From NCBI GenBank assembly GCA_032207245.1, contig CM063506.1:46793409-46857408 (forward strand): 64,000 nt of DNA, read 5' to 3'. A program made the translations under genes and the position numbers. The notes below the pieces were generated by a model that was not told the origin of the DNA, did not search any database, and was given only the letters and a program-made list of their open reading frames with translations. This DNA comes from Pardosa pseudoannulata (Eukaryota > Arthropoda > Arachnida > Araneae > Lycosidae). Position 1 is the stretch's first letter. Each line of letters opens with the position of its first letter. Positions 49,798 to 61,609 of the stretch are shown here, piece after piece.

Positions 49798-50105
49798 ATA
49801 CAAATATCTGAGAACACAAAGTATAGAAAAGAAAATTCAAAATAAATACTTTGGTTGTTCTCTTACAAATAAAAATATTTACTAAACTACTTATACAAAT
49901 TATTAATAATTAATTATTATAAGTAGTATTATATTAATATTATATAATTAATTACTATAAGTAGTATACTATTATTAAATATTATAAGTAGTTTATTAAA
50001 TATTACAATATTTAATAAATTACTTATACAAATATCTGAGAACACAAAGTATAGAAAAGAAAATCCAAAATAAATACTTTGTTCTCTTACAAATAAAAAT
50101 ATTTT
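49798..50105. repeat. Direct repeat of about 80 bp separated by an AT-rich palindromic core
   Basis: ACAAATATCTGAGAACACAA plus AGTATAGAAAAGAAAAT(T/C)C and TCTTACAAATAAAAATATTT occurs at 49800-49880 and 50030-50105. Between them, TATAAGTAGTAT/ACTACTTATA strings recur in both orientations, giving an inverted-repeat core. Confidence 0.85.
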
Positions 50106-50127
50106 AAACTTCATGGTTTTTAAAATG

Positions 50128-50910
50128 TGCAATTAATATGTACTTTTTCATTTAGCTATCATTCTTAGTTTCTTTGTGAAATTTAGCTTCAATACATTAA
50201 CAGGTATGACAGGTGTCACTAAAAAAGTAGTCACATTTACAGTTCTAATGCAGTGGTGCACATACTATTTTCACTTGTAACTCCCGGTTTTGTGAAAAAA
50301 AATTACTGTAACACTTGGATAGGAAAAATACAGTTCCTTTTTAACATAATAAATTTTATTTTAACATTTTACTAGTAAATAATATTTATCGAAGAAAACC
50401 TTTATATATTTTCCTGTAATAAATTTCCTTATATTCACTGACCCACAGAAATTTCTCGTAACCCACAGTAATAAACTACTGTAGAAATTAATAAGACAGT
50501 ACATTTTAATTAATTTCTAATAATGCAATTAATATGTACTTTTTCATTTAGCTATCATTCTCAGTTTCTTTGTGAAATTTAGCTTCAATACATTAACAGA
50601 TATGACAGGTGTTACTAAAAAAGTAATCATGCTTACAGTTCTAATGCAGTGGTGCACATACTATTTTCACTTGTAACTCCCGGTTCTGTGAAAAAAATTT
50701 ACTGTAACACTTGGGTAGAAAAAATACAGTTCTTTTTTAACATAATAAATTTTTATTTTAACATTTTACCAGTCAAAGAAAACCTTTATATAATTTACTG
50801 CCTAATAAATTTCTTTATATTTACTGACCCACAGAAATTTCTCGTAACCCACAGTAATAAACTACTGTAGAAATGAATTAAAATGTACTGTCTTATCATT
50901 CCTTGTATTA
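50128..50910. repeat. Tandem duplication of about 396 bp
   Basis: TGCAATTAATATGTACTTTT starts at 50128 and again at 50524. The copies match closely through TTAGCTTCAATACATTAACA, GCAGTGGTGCACATACTATT and ACCCACAGTAATAAACTACT. Just beyond each copy, a 20-bp string ATAAGACAGTACATTTTAAT (50491-50510) reappears as its exact reverse complement (50877-50896). Confidence 0.95.
50251..50481. mobile_element. hAT-like MITE inside duplication copy 1
   Basis: CAGTGGTGCACATACTATTT at the left and GTAACCCACAGTAATAAACT ending in ACTG at the right recall old Charlie-like hAT ends (CAGTGGTTC...GAACTACTG), with (A)CTCCCGG and GACCCAC inside. The second copy is 50647-50867. The flanking 8-mers do not match, so the call rests on the ends only. 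Confidence 0.45.
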
Positions 50911-53900
50911 ACTCCTATTATAGAGCCTGTCTTTAGTATGATTAATTCTTATTACATAAAACGTCTACAACTACCTTTAATAAAAAGTAACATTGAGGGA
51001 GACAAAATTGGTCTTATTACAAAATAAGTTATTGCAAGCGATTTTAATTCTTGGACAAGCCTGTTAATATATATATGTGAATCTCATAGAGACGAATCGA
51101 CTTTTATATAAATTTAAAATCAATGACCATTCAAAAATAAAAAGACTTTATAGATTATTACTTCATTATTTATTTATGAAAAATATATAAGTATTACAGA
51201 ACATTTGCCTATTCTCCATCATTATTTAAATGTTTTAAATAGAAAACGTTATGTAAATAAATCACTTTTTTTTAATAAATAAAAACAACTAGGTGATTCA
51301 ACATAAAAAGAAACTATTTTATAGTATTATTATTTTTTGTTTGTTGTTGTTTGTAAAGGTCTAAATTAATGAAGCCAAAGTCAAATAGGAGTTATAATTT
51401 TTTATTACTTTAATACTAAAAATTTTGAAAAATTTTAAGAACTAATAAGAAATTTAAGCTTTTTCAATTCTGCTTTTATGTAAATATTTAATAATTGAAG
51501 TTTTAAATTTACAAACTATAAACATAATTTCCTTTCTTATAAATTAAATTTATAAATATTTTACTTATGCTTAAAAGTTTCTGAAAATTAACAATCCTAA
51601 AATAGAGAAGAAAAAAATTAAATGACTACTAGAACTATGATATTAAATTATATACTCAGTTTTTGAATAAATTACACATAATGTATCCCATGAACTAGAA
51701 CTGTCTTTTATAGTAACTAAAGATAAAATAAACTAAAAAAATGCTGTACCATTTTAAAAGAAAGGTTAAAAACAAATTATATTGGTAGGCTTTTTTATTT
51801 CATTGTTCATTTCTATCAATACTGTAAAAGTATTGAGTTTTAAGACCTAGAAATGTAAGAAGCTGAATAAATATCTTTTACTACATTTATCATACATAGA
51901 AATGTCTTACCTGTTATATGTGCATAAATATAAAGACAAAAAATAAATAAATCTCTGATAAAAACTGTACCAACATATCAAGAATATATGCTGTAGTTAA
52001 CTATCATAATGAACCACAATCAAAATGCAATGGACTTCAATTAATTTACTCGAGCTACAGTATTTAATTAGTATTTTTGAAAGTTTAAATGGCAGCTTAT
52101 ATATACAAAATTTATTAATACAATAGTACAGATATTAATTAATAATGGTTCTAAAAAGTATTCTATGATTCGTCATGGATTATTTTTAAGTCTATCTTTT
52201 AATAATCTTAAAATATATCTAATCTTATTTACACTTCTAATACTTCTAATTTTTAAATATATCTGTGTTTTAATAATCTAATAGACTTAATATCTATTTT
52301 TAAGTCTAATATATTCTAGTCACTTTCAATTCGAAACATAAAATACAAAGTTATCAACCTCATACATGGAATAAAAGTAATAGAGGATTTTAAATAGTGA
52401 TATTTTATAAAGAAAATGGGCAATTATTATGACCTTTTTTTTGTAATCTATAAAATATTTTAAAAGATAAATCAACCCACTGAGGTTTAGCATTATTTTT
52501 TTCAGAAAACTTTAAAAAATATTTTGTAGAATTTTTATATTTTCTTTAAAAGATTTTTCCTTTTTAGTGAAGGTATATAGAAATCCCATAAACAATCTTC
52601 CAAATTTACAAGTTTCTACAATTTTGTAAAATTTTATAATTTAGATGGAAATTTTAGGATTTTTCAAGTCTTACAGGAAACTTTATTTTCCACAGGAACT
52701 TCTACTGAAATGAGTAATAGCTACGTATGTTATAAAACTTCACTTTATAGTACCATGTATAGATATGATCCAAAATAAATCTGTTTCACAGAATTTTTCT
52801 TTTTATAAACGTCCCCTATGTTGTTTCGTATTTCAGATCATCGACTCATCACTAATGATAACAGGCTGTATTCACAGTTGTTTAAATTTCATATTTCATT
52901 TACTGCCAGAAGTTAATAAATTAAATTCATCCATATTCATCAATATTTAGCAGTAGAAATGATGCCAGCATGTATACTACGATGAGTTTTTCATACTAAC
53001 ATTAAAATTCAATTTAAGAAAATTTTATGAAACATTAAAGAAAACTATTTTAAAAACATGAAAATAAATAATAACATTGAATAAACCAGCTGTTAATGGG
53101 AAATATATCAAATGATAGTCCCCAATTTAACTCAGTATAGCAAAGATTTAAATTTTTTTAATTATTAGTATTTTTCTGAATTATTGAAAAATATGTGTAT
53201 ATTAAACTAAGTATTCCTTTTAACAACACACAACAGTTAAATATAGTATAAATTGTACAAGATAAATAATAATAATAAAATCTGAATGAATGGTGTTTAA
53301 TCTTCTAAAATATTTTCAGTAGCATGAAAACAGATGAAATATATAAACAACTGTTATCAAAATAAAGCACTTAAATATGGAGAAGTTTAAAGTATTTAAC
53401 TACATATACTATACACTTAATTTAGAATTGTACATATGCGTATATGTGTATATATATATATATTAATATATGCATACTTTTCTATATATACATCTGAATT
53501 TTCTAATGCTTTATTTTGAACTCGATAATACAAAATTAACCAAATGCCAAAAACTTATTTTTCTAGAATTAATCAAAAAAGTATTTTTTAATAAACAAAA
53601 AACTTCATACTTCTAACATAAAATATTATTTAATTGGTATATTAAATATGAAAATTTTTCAGAAATCATTCTAATATTAAATCACAGACTTGTAAGAACT
53701 TCCAAGGTTTTTAAAAACAGCTTTTGAGAACATGTCAGATATAGAAAGAAAAATATTATATGAAATCAATGTTACTTAAATATTAAAATAAAAGGTAGTA
53801 TGGAAATGTCAAAAACATATATTAAATCAAAGATATATGCTTATCTAACAGTTACATAAACTATACTTTAATATAAGTTACATGAAAATTTTAAAGATAA

Positions 53901-54655
53901 CCTATTAATATTAATAGCCTATCAAATAATCTGTTCAATTAAGAAAGAGTAACTGTAATTCTTAACATAACAAAACAATGCATTTTTGAAAATTTATTAA
54001 TACTTAATAATTCTAAACATCCAAATCAAAATCTCCAATATACTGAATTATAATCAATTATATACTACTTTAAATATAGAGAAAAAATTAAATTATTCTG
54101 AATTTAAAGACGTTAAACAGAACTACACACTTTATTATACTATTAAACATATTTTATTTTGGTCACTTTTAAAAATAACAACCAAAAAGTAAATGCACAT
54201 CAGCTGAAGATAAAAGTAAACAAAAGTCCTCATGCATATTTTTAATGTAAAATGTTTTTTAATTTTCATGGATTTTGACGTAAAAATAGTAACATCTTAT
54301 ACAAATCATTTTAATTTACTGCCATCAAATGATTTATACATCATAACTATGATACAAATAACAGAATACACGTTGAATTTATATGGAACTAAATACTAAA
54401 ATTTTCTCTTTTCTTCATTAAGTTAAATAATTACAACATAGAATTAATATAATTCTTATATATATTGGTTATAATAACAAAATTTTAAGTTTATTAAATG
54501 CTATTTTGTTTTTTAATACTACAGAAAAGATTCCTCGGTTACTTTTTAAAAAATGTTTATGATGAAACACATTTCGTCAAATTGTCACTGGGAATTATAT
54601 GACATATTTATTTTTTTTTTCATAAATAATATATTCTAAAATATTAATTTAAAAT
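50911..54655. other. Very AT-rich background, no gene seen
   Basis: The longest uniform stretch of the window, with a minor TA tract at 53440-53485. No ORF above 61 codons with any recognisable feature and no repeat ends were found. Consistent with intron or intergenic sequence. Confidence 0.6.
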
Positions 54656-55402
54656 ACTTACTTGCAAGCACAGAATAGTTTGGGAAAGTAAGATGAGTAA
54701 GTACAACAACAGACCGGGGTATATGAGTATGTACAAGTTCACAATTGGGGTTTGTATAACCGCGTAAAACATGTAAACACAGTCAATCACACAGGTAGCT
54801 TACAATTGTAATAAATAACGCAACAAGACTATCCCCAGAAGGACGCCATTTAAACCAGAAGGTTAGATTAGGATTCGACAAATGTAATCAGTTTGTAATG
54901 GCCCACGCAAAGTTTATACGTCCAAAATCGGATATTTAAATGCAAGTTTTCACATTCGGCTGTCACATGTAGTTTGACAGATCATGTAAACACCGGTTCC
55001 ACATGCTACCCAAAAGCACATATAATCCCAACATTTATATAACGCGATTATAATTCCCAGATAGATCGAACCCTAGACGAAACGCTGCCGAAAGTTACCA
55101 GAATACGAGAAGTACTTAGTATTTCGACAGGACAATGAACACATAAGCTAACTAATGATTTAAATGCTGGATTTCGCGGTTCCCCGCGGATTAAATACAT
55201 AACTAATTGGTACTTACGGTGGTCTAGAAGTTTCAGATGTCGATTTCCACAATTTTCTAATCAGTTTAAGGCTTGAAATTCTCAAAAAGCTAAAAAAGAG
55301 TCGTCTTTGTCCTGAGACCGGCGTTTGCAGGGTAAAATGGAGTAGTACTGTGAGGAGTGGAATGAAGCCTGCAGGAAGCAGCGCATGAGGTTTGTGACGT
55401 CA
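54656..55402 (-). promoter_or_regulatory. Candidate promoter and 5' non-coding exon, minus strand
   Basis: G+C and CpG content rise sharply between about 54660 and 55690, and the left edge coincides with a minus-strand splice donor: ...CTTGCAA|GTAAGT (intron starting at 54661, reading leftwards). A second minus-strand donor, CCACC|GTAAGT, lies at 55217. The CRE palindrome TGACGTCA (55395-55402) sits just upstream for leftward transcription, and a TCACAGT initiator-like string is near 55350. No minus-strand ORF of 60 codons fits, so the exon would be 5' untranslated. A divergent plus-strand ORF (55498-55689) runs into CAG|GTAATT near 55640 but is unrecognised. This is inference from motifs and composition. 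Confidence 0.4.
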
Positions 55403-57101
55403 CACCATCTTTGTTAACAATAATACACATCAGGACTAAAATCTAAAAGATGATGACTGCTGTATCTACGTTTGTGGCTGCTTATTAGTCGCTTTGAATG
55501 CTCGTACACTTCGTTAATCTTGTTCTACTTCACGTTAAGATGAGAGAGAATGCGAAACAGTTTTTTTTAAAGATACGTGAATTGAGTTTCGGAAACTTAA
55601 AAGGGAAAACTTTTTCTCACAAGGTGTTTGTTCCGGGTCAGGTAATTTTCACTCGAGGGAGTACACCTCTCGCACCCCAGTGTTTGTAATGTACAAAGTA
55701 TTATGAAATGCATTTTGTTTTCGGAACTTGACAGGTAGAAAATAAAACTTTAAAATTATTGTTTAATTAAAATTTTTACTGGTGAATTAAAAAGTTCAAA
55801 TAAAATTAGTATTTTTTAAATAGACAGTTTTAAAGTATCACATAAAAAAGTTTTTGTACAAATGTTGATACAAATGTTTTTATATATTTTCTTATTCATA
55901 TATTGACAGCAAAAATGGCAAAAATTAGTAATTTTTCATAATAATTATAATTGAACTAAACTATTTTACTATTAATTTTAATTCACATTAAACTTATTTC
56001 CATACTTTACTTTGGGATACATGACGTAGCATTAATTAAATCAATCGTCATTTGGTTGTTATATATTATATTTCGAATTTAATACTTGTATTTAATTAAT
56101 TAAATGCGAACACAAGTATCTGTAAGCTCAAAAGTAAACATCAATAAAAAACAATTTTAAAAAACTTTTCCCGGGTACATATCCAAAATAGTTGCAACAG
56201 AATTTTTTCACTTACTTTTAATAAACTTTGGGGATATTTTTTTTCTTCAACCAACTTTTTTAGGTAATTTCTGGTAAATTTTAAAACTAATATTAGAATT
56301 TAAATTTGTACACACAACTCAGTGACGGAACTTGGAACTTTTGAAATGTGCTGCCATCTATAATTTTCAATTAGAAGTAAATAAAGATTATAAATTTGTT
56401 TTTCTTATTGTAGTTTACGTTTTGTAGAATGTTGTGAAAAACGATAGTGAATTCTGATTTTCTGTATAATTTGCAATAGACAAGGGAAGAATAATGTTTT
56501 TCTAATTTTATAATTACGTGATAGAATTTTACTCATTTATTGAAATTTGATTTCGTTTCCATTACTAAATTAATATGGCAGGTCTTTTTAATGACAGATG
56601 TAACAAATAAGTATTGCAATATTTAAGGCTGAATATAAAAATTGGAATATTTTTTAAATGCAATAAAATAATTTTTTTATTTATTTTTGATAATTTAAAT
56701 CATGAATAAATTTGTTGTTAAGAAAATTAAAAAAAAAAAATTATTAACAGTTCTATAACAATTTTACCATAAATTGTTTGTACCAATTCTTAATTGCTTA
56801 GTAATCATGGTTTGTAATGTATGTATCGCTTTACAATAAGCAAAACTATAGAAATATGTTTTATAATTTATAATACTATACACTTGTAATTGAAATTAGA
56901 AGAACATTCATTTTACAGTTATTTAATTATTTTCATTTAAGATTTTAAAAAACGAAATTCTTTGAAAATACGAGATAGAAATATAAAGTATTGTATTTTC
57001 AAGAAGAAAATTGCAATTTTTATAAGGGAAGATAAATTGTTTTATGTTATTATGATTATATGTATAGCACTTGAATGGGAAGTATCTTATATGATTCTTA
57101 T
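55403..57101. other. No gene recognised
   Basis: After about 55700 the sequence returns to AT-rich background. The plus-strand 63-codon ORF 55498-55689 is the only notable frame and has no recognised domain. Confidence 0.5.
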
Positions 57102-57142
57102 GATTTGAGTAATGGGAAGTAGTGTTACACATTACTCAAATC
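57102..57142. repeat. 13-bp perfect hairpin
   Basis: GATTTGAGTAATG (57102-57114) and CATTACTCAAATC (57130-57142) are exact reverse complements with a 15-base loop. Confidence 0.85.
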
Positions 57143-58015
57143 AAAAGAACGGCAGGTTTCGTGGATCACCGACTTCTCCATCATTCCGGATTGTTGAAAC
57201 CTTGGAAAAAAATCATAGGTTCTCCCTAATTTTTTATAATTATCATAAATATAATAGATATGCTTGTCTTATTTATTAGTTTAACTTTTTTCTACCAGAT
57301 GACGCTGTTCTAGAGAATATTCGATTTTTTCTTTTGCCACCTTATTTATTTATTTATTTATAAATAAGCTATAATAGTTTTATAATTTTATAAAGGTAAA
57401 CGAAGAGATATCTTCAGTTGCTTATTTTTATTTTTATTTGGTATTAAATTCAAGTGGCATCTGACTTGTTTCATCTGATTTCGCTGTGTCATTAAATTTA
57501 TTACTTATTTTTAGCAATCATTTTATCATCAGACAATTCTATTGAGCCCTAGACATTATAGAATAAAAGAATTAAGACCTCATTTGAAAATTATTGAAAA
57601 AGAAATTCTTTTCTGGTGAAATTTAGAAATTTTTGGATTTTTGGACACGTGATGGTGGAACAGTAATTATACAGTTATTTCTTATTCATTTTGAATTCAA
57701 AAAGAACAATTTTCAGCTTTAAGACAAATGGTGGATCTTACATAAAAAATTTAAAATATAATAAAGTTTAAAATTTATTTTACATTTATCGTCTGGGACA
57801 TTAAATTAACTTCAAAGTTTGGTACTAACAACGTAAAAAAAGGAGATGGGGAATTATTATTATTTTTTTTTTTAATGATTTTAGAATAGAATATTGAATG
57901 TTTTGGAACGGGAAAAGTTTTGTTTTCGATGATTTCAATAAAATATAACCACTTTTAAAATAATTCTGTGCGTTACGATACAAAGGTTGAAAAATTTTAA
58001 TTAGTAATGATAAGG
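57143..58015. other. No gene recognised
   Basis: AT-rich background without recognised elements. Confidence 0.5.
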
Positions 58016-58291
58016 CAAGGGCCGTAGACAGGATTTAGTTCGTGTAGTGTTGGGGAGCACTCAGACAGTTATTTATGCCAGAATTTCCAACATAAAATTT
58101 AGTAAATATAAATATTATTAACATTCAATATTAATGTTTCAACATTTATATTAATATTAATATTGATAATACCCTAAATTAAACTATATAGATATGAGTA
58201 GAATATAATATATAGAATGTACCATTTGCAGCCTCTTTGAGAGTGGTGCCTGTGGTATGATATAACCCCTTTCCCCCTCGCTTCGCCACTG
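58016..58291. mobile_element. Short DNA-transposon relic (CAGTGGCG type)
   Basis: The right end, read on the minus strand, is CAGTGGCGAAGCGAGGGGGA, a terminus common to non-autonomous hAT-like elements; the left end CAAGGGCCGTAGACAGG is a diverged partner. The length is 276 bp. No matching flanking duplication was found, so the ends are tentative. Confidence 0.45.
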
Positions 58292-58367
58292 AAATGCTGA
58301 TATAAAAAGTAGATAAACATAAAAATTTTTGAATTTTTTAAAAATAAAATTTTGATTAAATATGCAG

Positions 58368-58535
<168 letters not shown>

Positions 58536-58537
<2 letters not shown>

Positions 58538-58618
58538 TGATGAGGCGATTTAGATCAGTAATATGATTAATTTATACGAGAAGTAAAATGCTTGGGATCT
58601 AAATCTGACCTCATCACA
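58536..58618. repeat. Inverted repeat next to the microsatellite
   Basis: TGTGATGAGGCGATTTAGAT (58536-58555) pairs with GATCTAAATCTGACCTCATC (58596-58615) apart from a short indel, with a loop of about 40 bases. Confidence 0.85.
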
Positions 58619-59204
58619 TCTTTTGTAAAGGAGAAGAGAACCAATAAAAATTTATTTCAACGTCGTGTGCAGGATCCTCGGGCGGGGTTCTGATCCTAGT
58701 CCCAGATTAGAATCACGTCTCCGTACATGACACTAAATAAAAATGTACCTTTTGTGGAGTTATTTATGAGTCCCTATCTATGACAGATAGATATATAACC
58801 ACTGAAATTATTCTAACCGATTACACATGAAAATAGCCCTTATTATTTGGATTGCCCGGACTTACTGAGCAATAAGAGAAATTAAGTTATTTGCTGTCTT
58901 GACTCCATTAAAAATAAATAAATAAAGCTAAGTCCAACGTTGTGGAACTTTAAGTTTATTGAAGCTAAATGAACGTTTTTTATAAGACAAGAGCTTTGCC
59001 TCAAATGATCACAAACACACACTTTTTTTCCCAAATTTTTCACATTTTTTTCACACAGCGATAGCTGTCGATCACGTGAATTTTTTCCCAAGAGACCTAC
59101 AGCTTTCTCAGCGTTGTTTGGGAGTCAGGATTGAACGTTGATTATTTAGGTTAGCGCGAAAACCAGATACGCAGCAATTATGCGAAATATTATTTTTTAG
59201 AATT
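58619..59204. other. No gene recognised
   Basis: Less AT-rich than average, with an unrecognised 69-codon minus-strand ORF (58882-59091). Confidence 0.5.
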
Positions 59205-59267
59205 ATGAACCCCTCCCCCTTGAAAATTATAAACCCTCCCCTTGAAAAAATTCTGCGTACGCCACTG
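59205..59267 (-). mobile_element. DNA-transposon end, CAGTGGCGTACGCAG type
   Basis: On the minus strand the sequence starts CAGTGGCGTACGCAGAATTT and continues with GGGGAGGG and GGGGGAGGGG runs, matching a widespread terminus of non-autonomous DNA transposons. The partner end was not found. Confidence 0.55.
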
Positions 59268-59331
59268 ATTAGAGCTGTCGGTTGTTGATTACAACAATGC
59301 CACAGAAAAGTATCACTGTATTCATATGTGC

Positions 59332-59925
59332 CGGGTGGCCATAATTAAACTGACAGTGCTCACAGTGTTCTGTAGCACGATCTATTTGCGAGAATGACGC
59401 CACATTTTGTAGGAAGATTAAACAAGACGGGGGACGAAGGATTCCACGAAAAAACAAATTAGTTCCAAAAGTCACCGCTAGGGGAATATTTGGCGCTGTG
59501 TTATAATAAATAGAATGTTTAATAATGCAAATTAATACAGAATAAAATTACCTTTTATTATGCACATTTTCCGATTTAGTTCAAGTGCAATATGGCAACA
59601 CTTTTAAAAAAGCGTAAAATCTACATAAACACCGATAAAGTCTCGTGATCTGCAATATCACGTACGCTGAGCAGAAGAAGAAGTTCTTTATTCAAATTTC
59701 ACGTTACATCCATTGACACAATTAAGAAATTAATTTCCGTATTGATTTGCATTTGTTAACACTCTATTTTCTATAACACAGCTCCAAATATTCCCCTAGC
59801 GGTGACTTTTGAAACTAATTCGTCCCCCGTCTTGTTTAATCTTCCTACAAAATGTGGCGTCATTCTCGCAAATAGATCGCGCTACCGAACACTGTGAGCA
59901 CTGTCAGTTTAATTATGGCAACCCG
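59332..59925. mobile_element. Foldback-type element with long (about 190 bp) inverted repeats
   Basis: The left arm (59332 to about 59540) and right arm (about 59739 to 59925) are inverted copies: CGGGTGGCCATAATTAAACT / AGTTTAATTATGGCAACCCG at the tips, and CTAGGGGAATATTTGG / CCAAATATTCCCCTAG and GACGCCACATTTTGTAGGAA / its complement inside. The arms differ by a few substitutions and indels. A unique core of about 200 bp separates them. Flanking ATATGTGC / ATATTTGT agree at 6 of 8 positions, a possible decayed TSD. No transposase is encoded. The long arms suggest a foldback or Mutator-like MITE; the superfamily is unresolved. Confidence 0.85.
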
Positions 59926-59953
59926 ATATTTGTAAAAGTTTACTCCTAATACA

Positions 59954-60010
59954 GACCGAAAGATGGCCGAATAGGTAGAGAGCTGCTCTTCAGTGTCAGA
60001 GTACTTCACT
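59954..60010 (+). repeat. SINE head fragment
   Basis: GACCGAAAGATGGCCGAATA then GGTAGAGAGCTGCTCTT matches the head of the SINE at 11.5 kb, with the A box TGGCCGAATAGG. The B-box side decays after GTCAGAGTAC. It begins 28 bases right of the foldback element. Confidence 0.65.
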
Positions 60011-60151
60011 ATTTTTGCTTCATCCCCCAGAGTGTTTTCGTGGTACACCGTCCACTAGTTGCCTTTTATTGTCATAAAATTAATTTTAAAAGAGTTGTAA
60101 AAATTCGTAAAGTAATAACAAGTCCTGACAAAAACAGGATTGCTTTCAATG

Positions 60152-60231
60152 CAGGGGCGAACTAAGAACTAGGCAACTTAGACACGTGCCTAGGGCCCGT
60201 AATTTTTGGGGCCCGAAAATTAGGTTTTTAA
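60152..60231 (+). mobile_element. 5' end of a hAT-like element, interrupted by a MITE
   Basis: CAGGGGCGAACTAAGAACTA followed by GGCAACTTAG, ACGTGCCTAGGGCCCG and GGGGCCCGAAAAT is a motif series I associate with hAT elements that encode ZMYM1-like transposases. It is cut at 60232 by the CCCTTA MITE and resumes after 60456. The 3' end was not located. Confidence 0.5.
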
Positions 60232-60456
60232 CCCTTAATTTGACAAGATGTTTTTTCAAATAAATTAAAAATATATTTAAATAAATAATAATAACAATAA
60301 TAATAATAATTTAAATAATAATAATAATAATTAATAATAATAATATATAATATATTTAATATATTATATATCATCGATAAAAATATATATTTATTATAAA
60401 GATTTTATTTATTTGATTGTTCGTTGTAGCGGACTTTAAGCCAAATTAAGGGTTAA
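60228..60456. mobile_element. piggyBac-type MITE, copy B of the CCCTTA family
   Basis: Element 60232-60452 (221 bp) between TTAA sites (60228-60231, 60453-60456). Ends CCCTTAATTTGAC and GCCAAATTAAGGG. It is nearly identical to copy A at 47038 except for an expanded (AAT)n tract near 60297-60350. It sits inside the hAT-like sequence that starts at 60152. Confidence 0.93.
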
Positions 60457-60667
60457 TTTTTATTTTTATTTAACAGAAAAACTTTATATTCTTAATGAGG
60501 AATTTTCACGTTTTCTAATTTTGATTTTAAACGATAGAAGACAAAAAAGTAAGCAGGACAGTAGCTATTTTTCTTTCATTTGGGGGCCTAATGAGTGATT
60601 TCTAATGGGTTTTATAGCGGACTCTTTAACGTCTCTCAAAAACGATACTTTTCCTCCGCCGAGTTTG

Positions 60668-60675
60668 TGACGTCA
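60668..60675. promoter_or_regulatory. CRE palindrome upstream of the THAP exon
   Basis: TGACGTCA, 104 bp upstream of the THAP start codon. The 13-base context GTTTGTGACGTCA is identical to that at 55390-55402. It could be a promoter element or simply part of the terminal repeat. Confidence 0.4.
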
Positions 60676-60778
60676 TCGTTCATGTAGACACCGAGCGCCT
60701 ATGCTGTTTACATGTTAAAAGGCGACTTTTAAATTTGCTTTTGTGTAAAGTATTGCATATAATAGAAATTTTTTTGTT

Positions 60779-60988
60779 ATGTCTGGCATTAAAAAATCAT
60801 ACTCTAAATATTGTATTGTGCCACTCTGTAAAAATACAACAACTAATTGCAATGAGAAGATATTTTTCAGCTTCCCAAAAGACCCACATACACGTAAAAT
60901 CTGGACAACTGCGATGAAAAGGGATGAGAAATTAAACCTCAAATTATCATATAAATCATCTTTATGGGTTTGTGAAGACCATTTCTCG
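60779..60988 (+). CDS. THAP-domain zinc finger, first coding exon (partial gene)
   Basis: Starts at ATG 60779. It encodes a nearly complete THAP domain, a C2CH zinc-dependent DNA-binding module. The first Cys pair is in KYCIVPLCKN (residues 11-20), the FFSFPKDPHTRKIW block carries the conserved F/P and the invariant Trp, and the second pair is in WVCEDHFS (Cys then His, about residues 63-70). The C-terminal AVPTIF part would be in the next exon: the reading frame reaches TTCTCG|GTAAGT at 60988/60989, a consensus splice donor at a place where such genes often have an intron. No continuation was found downstream. The wording resembles THAP domains of transposon-derived proteins (P-element or 52-kDa PRKR-repressor-like). 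Without the later exons it is probably a relic, although exons beyond the window cannot be excluded. Confidence 0.8.
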
Positions 60989-61009
60989 GTAAGTAAATGC
61001 TTGCTTTTG

Positions 61010-61544
61010 TTTAAATATTACTAATTTAGAACAATTAAAGTATATAAAAATACATCTATACCTTTAAAAGGATTGTTGATTAACCACTGCTATTTAACTT
61101 TTAAAACTGCTAATTTTCGAGTATTATCACAGAGTTCAAGTACAATAAATATTTTATAAAGCATATAAATATCGAAAAACATATCAATATCTAAAGCATA
61201 TAATTATCTAATAAATAACTCGGGGGAGGGGAAGGTTATGTATTTTCAAGGTATTATAAATATTTTCTTCAGAAATGCATACTTTCTTGTGTATCAAATC
61301 ATAGTGATATTTTTCGATTAAATTGGTGACTAATTTGAAAAAAAGTATAATATTTTTAAAATACTTAATAATGATATTACTTTAAAAATTAAATTTAATT
61401 TGAGAAATTTTATACATTTTTTAATTTGACATTAATATTAAAGGCAATAAAATTGTATTGCTATTTAAAAATGTATAAATAATTAAGTAAAGCCGTTTAA
61501 AGATTTTAAATTTCTTTTCATCATATTTAAAATATCTAAGAATT
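61010..61544. other. AT-rich interval after the THAP exon
   Basis: No second exon, transposase motif or repeat end was recognised. Confidence 0.5.
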
Positions 61545-61609
61545 GGTTTGGTTTTGGAGTGCTACGGTCTACTTTTTGCAACACGAAGGCTAATGAGACC
61601 GGTCTCACA
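61545..61609 (-). repeat. SINE tail fragment
   Basis: GGTTTGGTTTTGGAGTGCTA, CGGTCTACTTTTTGCAACAC and GGCTAATGAGACC correspond to the reversed tail of the SINE at 4.0 and 6.9 kb. Head and B box are absent. Confidence 0.65.

Noticed and set aside
58016..58291. Confident hAT MITE with TSD
   Set aside because: Ends look right but flanking 8-mers do not match; kept only as a tentative relic.
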